Shown: in pieces, positions 32,381 through 36,946 of the stretch
Numbering within the stretch: the stretch's first letter is position 1
How the letters are laid out: each line of letters starts with the position of its first letter
From: DATIXJ01 sp035518715
GTDB taxonomy: Bacteria; Bacteroidota; Ignavibacteria; UBA10030; SZUA-254
Reading direction: 5' to 3'
NCBI GenBank assembly: GCA_035518715.1
Contig: DATIXJ010000037.1
Span: 1 to 36,946, forward strand
DNA length: 36,946 nucleotides
The notes under the pieces: model-generated
What the model saw: the letters and a program-made list of their open reading frames with translations, nothing else
Database searches by the model: none
What the model was told of the DNA's origin: nothing
Made by a program: the position numbers and the translations under genes

Positions 32381-32989
32381 TCAACCGCGTTTTTGCGGGG
32401 AGACCCGCGGAATAATTGCAGAGACGGTCCGGGCGTATGCCTCGAACTTCTCGCCGAATGCATCCTTGAGCAACTTCTCTTCGACGCGAATGCGGATAGT
32501 TGTGCCGATTAGGTACACAACAACCCCGAGAATTATTGCCCACCATTCGCTGAGCGCCAGCCCGGTTGCAATCAGCATGCCCAGCATCCCCGTGTAAATG
32601 GGGTTGCGAACAATCGCATAGGGACCGTCGGTGATGAGTTCGTGCTGCTCCAATACCCGCGCAGCCACGGCCCACTGCTTGCCGAGATGTCGTACAGCGG
32701 CTCCGGTCAACCAGACGGAGCTCAATGCAAGAATGAGAGCGACCAGTGAGAGGAGTGCTCCAACCGCAGTACCGGCCTGGGGGAGGAGAAGGAATTCTTT
32801 CCGTCGAACTGACCAGACGATCGCGTATCCCACCATGGCGATCAGCACCCCGAGTACAGCCCGTCTGTCCCGCTTTCGTTCTTTCGATGCGTGTGGTCTA
32901 CGGGAAAGAAAGAAAACTGCTGCAAATCCGATCCAGCAGCAAAACACCCCTATTTGAGTGAAGTGATATATGAACTCGTTTGAAAACAC
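32381..32989 (-). CDS. Isoprenylcysteine carboxyl methyltransferase-like membrane protein
   Basis: The 202-residue protein starts at GTG 32989. It shows about five hydrophobic segments (IGVFCCWIGFAAVFFL, AVLGVLIAMVGYAIVW, GALLSLVALILALSSVWL and two later). The C-terminal ICMT/PEMT signature is present: ITDGPYAIVRNPIYTGMLG and RIRVEEKLLKDAFGEKFEAYARTV. These bind S-adenosylmethionine in membrane methyltransferases. Bacterial members have varied or unknown substrates, so only the family is claimed. It stands alone, with a 281-nt spacer to the divergent AHSA1-like gene. Confidence 0.85.
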   Translation of the reverse strand: MFSNEFIYHFTQIGVFCCWIGFAAVFFLSRRPHASKERKRDRRAVLGVLIAMVGYAIVWSVRRKEFLLLPQAGTAVGALLSLVALILALSSVWLTGAAVRHLGKQWAVAARVLEQHELITDGPYAIVRNPIYTGMLGMLIATGLALSEWWAIILGVVVYLIGTTIRIRVEEKLLKDAFGEKFEAYARTVSAIIPRVSPQKRG

Positions 32990-33270
32990 CGTCCACCTGC
33001 GTCTTCTCTATTTTCAGAAGCTCGTCGAATATACGACAAAAGAACGAAGAATGTTACGAATGAAATCCGCGTATGGCGATCACAGGCATTCCCATTTTGG
33101 CCGGCTTGACTCGACTGCGCCGAGTTCGTATGTTGAAGCTGCTCTTCATATTCCATAACCTATCCTACGCTCACGCATTTGCTGGCCGTGGATATTTTCT
33201 ATCTAAATTCAAATTCGTTTTTTTGAACTGATTATTTCATTCATCCCCCACCACACTCAGTAAAACTCAT

Positions 33271-33687
33271 ATGGCCACCATCATACAAAAAGTCGTCTTC
33301 AAGAATGCCACAACACGGCAACTCTACAATCTTTACATGGATCCAAAACTCCACGCACGCATTTCCGGCGGACCCGTGAAGATTTCCGAAAAGGTCGGCA
33401 GCAGGATGGAAGCCCACGGTGGCTATATAACGGGAAAGATGCTTCAGAGGGTAAAGAACAAGCTCATCGTGCACACATGGCGCGGATCCAACTGGTCTGC
33501 TCAGGACGGAGATTCCGTATTCGTTGTCTCATTCGGCCGGAAAGGAAGGGACGCGGTACTGCATATGACTCATGCCAATGTTCCGGATGAACACGCCGGG
33601 CATCTTGATAAAGGGTGGCGCGATCATTACTGGAAACCGTGGAAGCAGTATCTCAGCGGAAAGAAGATTACACGTCCAAGGATGTGA
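33271..33687 (+). CDS. SRPBCC/AHSA1-like domain protein
   Basis: The 138-residue product reads as a single START-like domain of the Aha1 C-terminal family. It has IIQKVVFKNATTRQLYNLYMDPKLHARISGGPVKIS, GYITGKMLQRVKNKLIVHTWRGSNW, and a final amphipathic helix in GHLDKGWRDHYWKPWKQYLSG. Such proteins bind hydrophobic ligands or assist folding. No catalytic motif is known. It is a single gene with its own spacer on both sides. Confidence 0.88.
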   Translation: MATIIQKVVFKNATTRQLYNLYMDPKLHARISGGPVKISEKVGSRMEAHGGYITGKMLQRVKNKLIVHTWRGSNWSAQDGDSVFVVSFGRKGRDAVLHMTHANVPDEHAGHLDKGWRDHYWKPWKQYLSGKKITRPRM

Positions 33688-33787
33688 CCCGCGGTCGGAG
33701 TAGTTCTGAGGGATATGTAGTTTTTACTTTTGATGGAATACGATCCCGAGGAGTCACGAGTTCCCGGAAAGAAACGCCAACCATAAG

Positions 33788-33816
33788 TTGATAATAGACG
33801 GCATTATCATTACTTT
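33788..33816 (+). promoter_or_regulatory. Promoter of TolB/TPR kinase gene, near-leaderless
   Basis: TTGATA (33788-33793), a 17-bp spacer and TACTTT (33811-33816) end 9 nt before ATG 33826. This layout matches the promoters of the two other kinase genes at 8243-8270 and 11494-11522. Confidence 0.45.
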
Positions 33817-33825
33817 AGTGCCGTC

Positions 33826-36504
33826 ATGATCGGTTCAGTTATTTCCCATTACAAGATCCTCGAAAAGCTTGGTGAAGGAGGCATGGGTGTGGTCTACAAA
33901 GCCCAGGACACCAAGCTTGACCGTATTGTTGCGCTTAAATTTCTCCCCGTTGCGCTTACCTCCGACCCGACCGAACGCGAGCGATTTCATCAGGAAGCAA
34001 AAGCAGCTTCCCAGCTCATGCACCCCAACGTCACAGCCATTTTTGAGATCAACGAATCTGAGGGGCAAATCTATCTCGCGATGGAGCACGTCGATGGAAG
34101 CACACTCAAGACGATCATCCTCAAAGAAGAGCCCTTATCAACAAGGAAGGCTCTCGACCTCGCCATTCAACTCTGTTCGGGACTTTCAGCGGCACACGAG
34201 AAGGGAATTGTTCACAGGGATATCAAGTCCGAAAATATCCTGGTCAATACTAAGGGCGAACTCAAGATCACGGATTTTGGCCTTGCCAAACTGAAGGGCG
34301 CATCAAAGCTCACAAAGACCGGGAGTACACTCGGCACCGCCGCGTACATGTCACCGGAGCAAGCTCAGGGCGACGATGTGGATGCAAGGAGTGATATCTT
34401 TTCCGCAGGTGTCGTGCTGTACGAGCTCCTGACGGGAAAGCTGCCATTCCGCGGCGAGCATCAGGCCGCCATCCTCTATTCTCTCATCAACGAGGAGCCA
34501 CTGCCACTCACTCGGTTCGACGAGAAAATCACTCCAGAAATACAGCGAATCGTCTCGAAGGCACTCGCAAAAGACAGAGAAGACCGCTACCAGCATGCCG
34601 ACGAGATGCTTGCCGATCTCAAGCGGGAACGGAAGGCGATGGAGTACGCGCGGACCGGATACATTACGCAACAGTTCACGGCATCGTCCTCGGACAAAGC
34701 CGCGGAATCGGGTTCTCCGACACCGCCGGGACGACTTAAGAACATGATTCTCATCTCCGCGGGCGTTGTGATCGTTCTGCTTGCTGTCCGGATCTACCTG
34801 TTTCTCGAGCGAATGACTAAGGGTGATTCAACGGGCAGATTAACGGTCAGCAAGATCGCCGTCCTCCCTTTCGAAAATTTCGGTCCTGCCGATCGCGAAT
34901 ATTTTGCCGATGGACTCACCGATGAGATCCGCACGAAACTGAGCGGGCTTTCCGGGCTTGCAGTGATCGCTCGCGCGAGCTCAGTGCAGTACAAGAAAAC
35001 GACAAAACCAGTTGCCGACATTGGGAACGAACTCTCGGTGGGATATCTCCTTCAGGGAACGATACGATGGGAAGAAGGTGACAGCTCGCATCGCAGCACG
35101 GAGCGCCTCCTGGTCAATCCCACGCTCGTGAAGGTTGCCGACGGCACACAAGTCTGGTCGCAATCGTTCGAAGGTACTCTCTCAAGTGTCTTTGAGATAC
35201 AGTCGGACATTGCCCAGCAGGTCACACACGCACTCGAAGTGGTCTTGAATCCCGCAGACAAAAAAACGATCGAAGCCAGGCCCACGGATAATGCAGAAGC
35301 ATACGATTACTTTCTCCGGGGTCAACAAGTCTTCTCCGTTCGGACACCGGAGAACCTCAAGCAGGCGATCGATCTCTTCCGGAAGGCCGTCGAGCATGAC
35401 CCGAAGTTTGTTGAGGCATATGAATATATGTGCCGGACCTATTCGTTCATCATATTTCTGGGACAGGGCTCGGACAGTCTCATGCTTCTTTCGAAGAACT
35501 CGCTGAATGAGGTCTTGGACCTTGCGCCGAATTCTTTTCATGCTTATTTGACAGAAGGGTACTATTGCTATTATGCTCTACGAAATTATGACCAGGCGAT
35601 CAAGTATTTCACGGATGCATTCCAGCTCCAGCCGAACAACGCGGAAGTGATATCATCGATCGGGTACGTGAAGCGCAGACAGGGAAAATTTCCCGAAGCG
35701 CTGACCCTCCTCTCCAGGGGGAGTGAGCTTGATCCTCAGGACTGGGACAAGTGGATTGAGCTGGCGTTTCTCGAGCTGGCGATGCGGAACTATAGCTCCT
35801 CAGACGAGCACTTTCGTCGCGCATTTCTGATACGTGGGAAGGGCTCCACGCCATATGCGGCAATGCATGCGATCGCCGTCCTTTCGATGAGCGGAAATCT
35901 TGACACAGCATTTGAACTGTTCCGCAAGGAATCGGATGACACCGATTCCTGGACGTATAGGGAGCGGAGTTATTCGTTCCACGTCGCCAAGGGTGATTTT
36001 CGAGCTGCGAGTCTTGATCTCGATCGATCCGTTCTTACAGAGCCGGACATCAATCAGGTAAGTTTTTACTCGGCGATGGGTTATCTCCTCGACAAATCGT
36101 CGCGGCATACCGAGGCTCGGGCATGCTACGACACCGCCAGAGTTTTCGCCGAGAACGCAGTGAAGACCTATCCCACTGATTGGTCGACCCACTCCGGTCT
36201 CGGGATGGCTCTTGCTCATCTTGGTGAAAGTGCCAGAGCTATCGAAGAAGGTCGGAAGGCCGTCGAGCTCATGCCATTGGAAAAAGATGCACTCAATGGC
36301 GGGCCCGACGCAATCTACGCATTGGCTCAGATCTATGCTGTCGTAGGCGAAAATAATCTCGCTATCGACAAGCTCGAACAGATCCTGAACATTCCCGACA
36401 TCTATTCAGTCTCATACATCCAGTTTGATCCCGATCTGGCAACTCTGAGAAACCAGCCCCGATTTCAAAGTCTTATGGAAAAATTCAAGTCACCGCAAAT
36501 GTGA
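33826..36504 (+). CDS. Receptor-like Ser/Thr protein kinase with TolB/FlgO-like and TPR domains
   Basis: The 892-residue product has an intact Hanks kinase domain (GEGGMG, Lys38, HRD ending at Asp132 with IKSEN, DFG 150-152). A membrane segment lies at about 307-326. A region at 341-450 reads KIAVLPFENFGPADREYFADGLTDEI ... LLQGTIRWEEG, like the TolB-N/FlgO-type module that precedes TPRs in CadC/adenylate-cyclase-type regulators. A TPR array follows to the end (DYFLRGQQVFSVRTPENLKQAIDLFRKAVEHDP, AYLTEGYYCYYALRNYDQAIKYFTDAF, EVISSIGYVKRRQGKFPEALTLL). The TPR part should be outside the cytoplasm. It is the first of two tandem kinase genes (72-nt spacer). Substrates unknown. Confidence 0.9.
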   Translation: MIGSVISHYKILEKLGEGGMGVVYKAQDTKLDRIVALKFLPVALTSDPTERERFHQEAKAASQLMHPNVTAIFEINESEGQIYLAMEHVDGSTLKTIILKEEPLSTRKALDLAIQLCSGLSAAHEKGIVHRDIKSENILVNTKGELKITDFGLAKLKGASKLTKTGSTLGTAAYMSPEQAQGDDVDARSDIFSAGVVLYELLTGKLPFRGEHQAAILYSLINEEPLPLTRFDEKITPEIQRIVSKALAKDREDRYQHADEMLADLKRERKAMEYARTGYITQQFTASSSDKAAESGSPTPPGRLKNMILISAGVVIVLLAVRIYLFLERMTKGDSTGRLTVSKIAVLPFENFGPADREYFADGLTDEIRTKLSGLSGLAVIARASSVQYKKTTKPVADIGNELSVGYLLQGTIRWEEGDSSHRSTERLLVNPTLVKVADGTQVWSQSFEGTLSSVFEIQSDIAQQVTHALEVVLNPADKKTIEARPTDNAEAYDYFLRGQQVFSVRTPENLKQAIDLFRKAVEHDPKFVEAYEYMCRTYSFIIFLGQGSDSLMLLSKNSLNEVLDLAPNSFHAYLTEGYYCYYALRNYDQAIKYFTDAFQLQPNNAEVISSIGYVKRRQGKFPEALTLLSRGSELDPQDWDKWIELAFLELAMRNYSSSDEHFRRAFLIRGKGSTPYAAMHAIAVLSMSGNLDTAFELFRKESDDTDSWTYRERSYSFHVAKGDFRAASLDLDRSVLTEPDINQVSFYSAMGYLLDKSSRHTEARACYDTARVFAENAVKTYPTDWSTHSGLGMALAHLGESARAIEEGRKAVELMPLEKDALNGGPDAIYALAQIYAVVGENNLAIDKLEQILNIPDIYSVSYIQFDPDLATLRNQPRFQSLMEKFKSPQM

Positions 36505-36576
36505 AAATGTTTTTCCGTTAACGCCACTGCTGTGCAATGAGAAAATGTTTAAACGATATGATGAATAAATAACGCC

Positions 36577-36946
36577 ATGGTTGGTCAGACCATATCGCAC
36601 TATAAGATCCTCGAAAAGCTCGGCGAGGGAGGAATGGGAGTCGTGTTCAAGGCCCAGGATACCACACTCGACCGTCTCGTCGCGCTCAAATTCCTGCCCG
36701 ACCGACTTCAGGCCTCCGGTCCGGACAAAGCGCGGTTCATCCAGGAGGCGAAAGCCGCTGCTGCGTTGAACCACCCGAATATCTGCACCATTTACGGAAT
36801 CGATGAGCACGACGGCCAGATGTTCATCGCAATGGAATTTGTCGACGGGCAGACCTTACGCCAAAAACTCCCCTCCATTACCCCGGCGAAAGCAATTGAC
36901 ATTGGAGTCCAGATTGCGGAAGGACTTTCTGCGGCACATGAAAAAG
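36577..36946 (+). CDS. Ser/Thr protein kinase (partial, N-terminus only)
   Basis: ATG 36577 opens a frame that runs to the window end (123 codons). It begins MVGQTISHYKILEKLGEGGM and continues GVVFKAQDTTLDRLVALKFLP, with the ATP-binding Lys in VALK, up to AEGLSAAHEK. The catalytic loop lies beyond the edge. It is most similar to the kinase at 5530-8235 (AAAALNHPN, HDGQMFI, EFVDGQTLRQK). Its C-terminal sensor type cannot be known. It directly follows the TolB/TPR kinase gene. Confidence 0.9.
   Translation, partial: MVGQTISHYKILEKLGEGGMGVVFKAQDTTLDRLVALKFLPDRLQASGPDKARFIQEAKAAAALNHPNICTIYGIDEHDGQMFIAMEFVDGQTLRQKLPSITPAKAIDIGVQIAEGLSAAHEK

Noticed and set aside
1..36946. CRISPR arrays, tRNA/rRNA genes, intact transposases or phage genes
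   Set aside because: Looked for by eye on both strands; no regularly spaced repeats, transposase or phage signatures found. A short tRNA could be missed without a covariance search.

Overview
The window reads as chromosomal DNA of a moderately GC-rich bacterium of the Bacteroidota/Chlorobi (FCB) side of the tree. The basis is indirect: several Ser/Thr kinases of the 'MIG..ISHY.ILEKLGEGGMGVVYKA' type with PD40-propeller or TolB/TPR C-termini, a SprE/PorW-like TPR lipoprotein, a type 1B PyrK/PyrD pair and YifB/ComM. No rRNA, tRNA, CRISPR array or complete insertion sequence was seen. The genus cannot be fixed.

Layout. 1-3735 (minus): TPR lipoprotein, pyrK, then pyrD (cut by the window edge). 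3880-5421 (plus): comM. 5530-8235 (minus): receptor-like Ser/Thr kinase with a PD40 propeller. 8260-8728: spacer with a decayed helix-turn-helix gene. 8729-11149 (plus): lipoprotein with a YVTN propeller and a phosphoesterase domain. 11531-14190 (plus): truncated kinase start interrupted by palindromic DNA, then a complete kinase/propeller gene. 14443-17677 (minus): ZU5-like lipoprotein, TPR protein and GAF histidine kinase. 17948-26276 (minus): peptide-binding lipoprotein, two permeases, a Ser/Thr kinase-TPR protein and a sigma-54 activator. 26445-28123 (plus, divergent): the two transporter ATPases, followed by a B12-type radical SAM gene (28611-30284). 30352-33687: RRM protein, RhlE-type helicase, ICMT-like membrane protein and AHSA1-like protein. 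33826 to the end (plus): two more Ser/Thr kinases in tandem, the second cut by the window edge.

The most interesting part is 14443-28123. An oligopeptide ABC importer is translationally coupled (ATGA overlaps) to a non-RD Ser/Thr kinase-TPR protein and to a bacterial enhancer-binding protein. The next operon downstream (lipoprotein, TPR protein, histidine kinase) is preceded by a near-perfect sigma-54 promoter (TTGGCACATCCCTTGCAA, minus strand, 17736-17719). About 200 bp further upstream lies a 17-bp dyad, TGTAAC-N5-GTTACA. The same dyad occurs again, with a degenerate third copy, in the divergent control region of the transporter. I infer a closed circuit: peptide uptake or sensing, kinase/TPR relay, sigma-54 activator, and induction of a lipoprotein/TPR/histidine-kinase output module. 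The arrangement and sites are visible in the sequence; the signalling logic is inference.

A second theme is expansion of Ser/Thr kinases: five genes plus one truncated start in 37 kb. They share N-termini but carry different sensory C-termini. At least three of the start regions have a recognisable promoter whose -10 ends only 7-9 nt before the ATG, implying leaderless or near-leaderless mRNAs.
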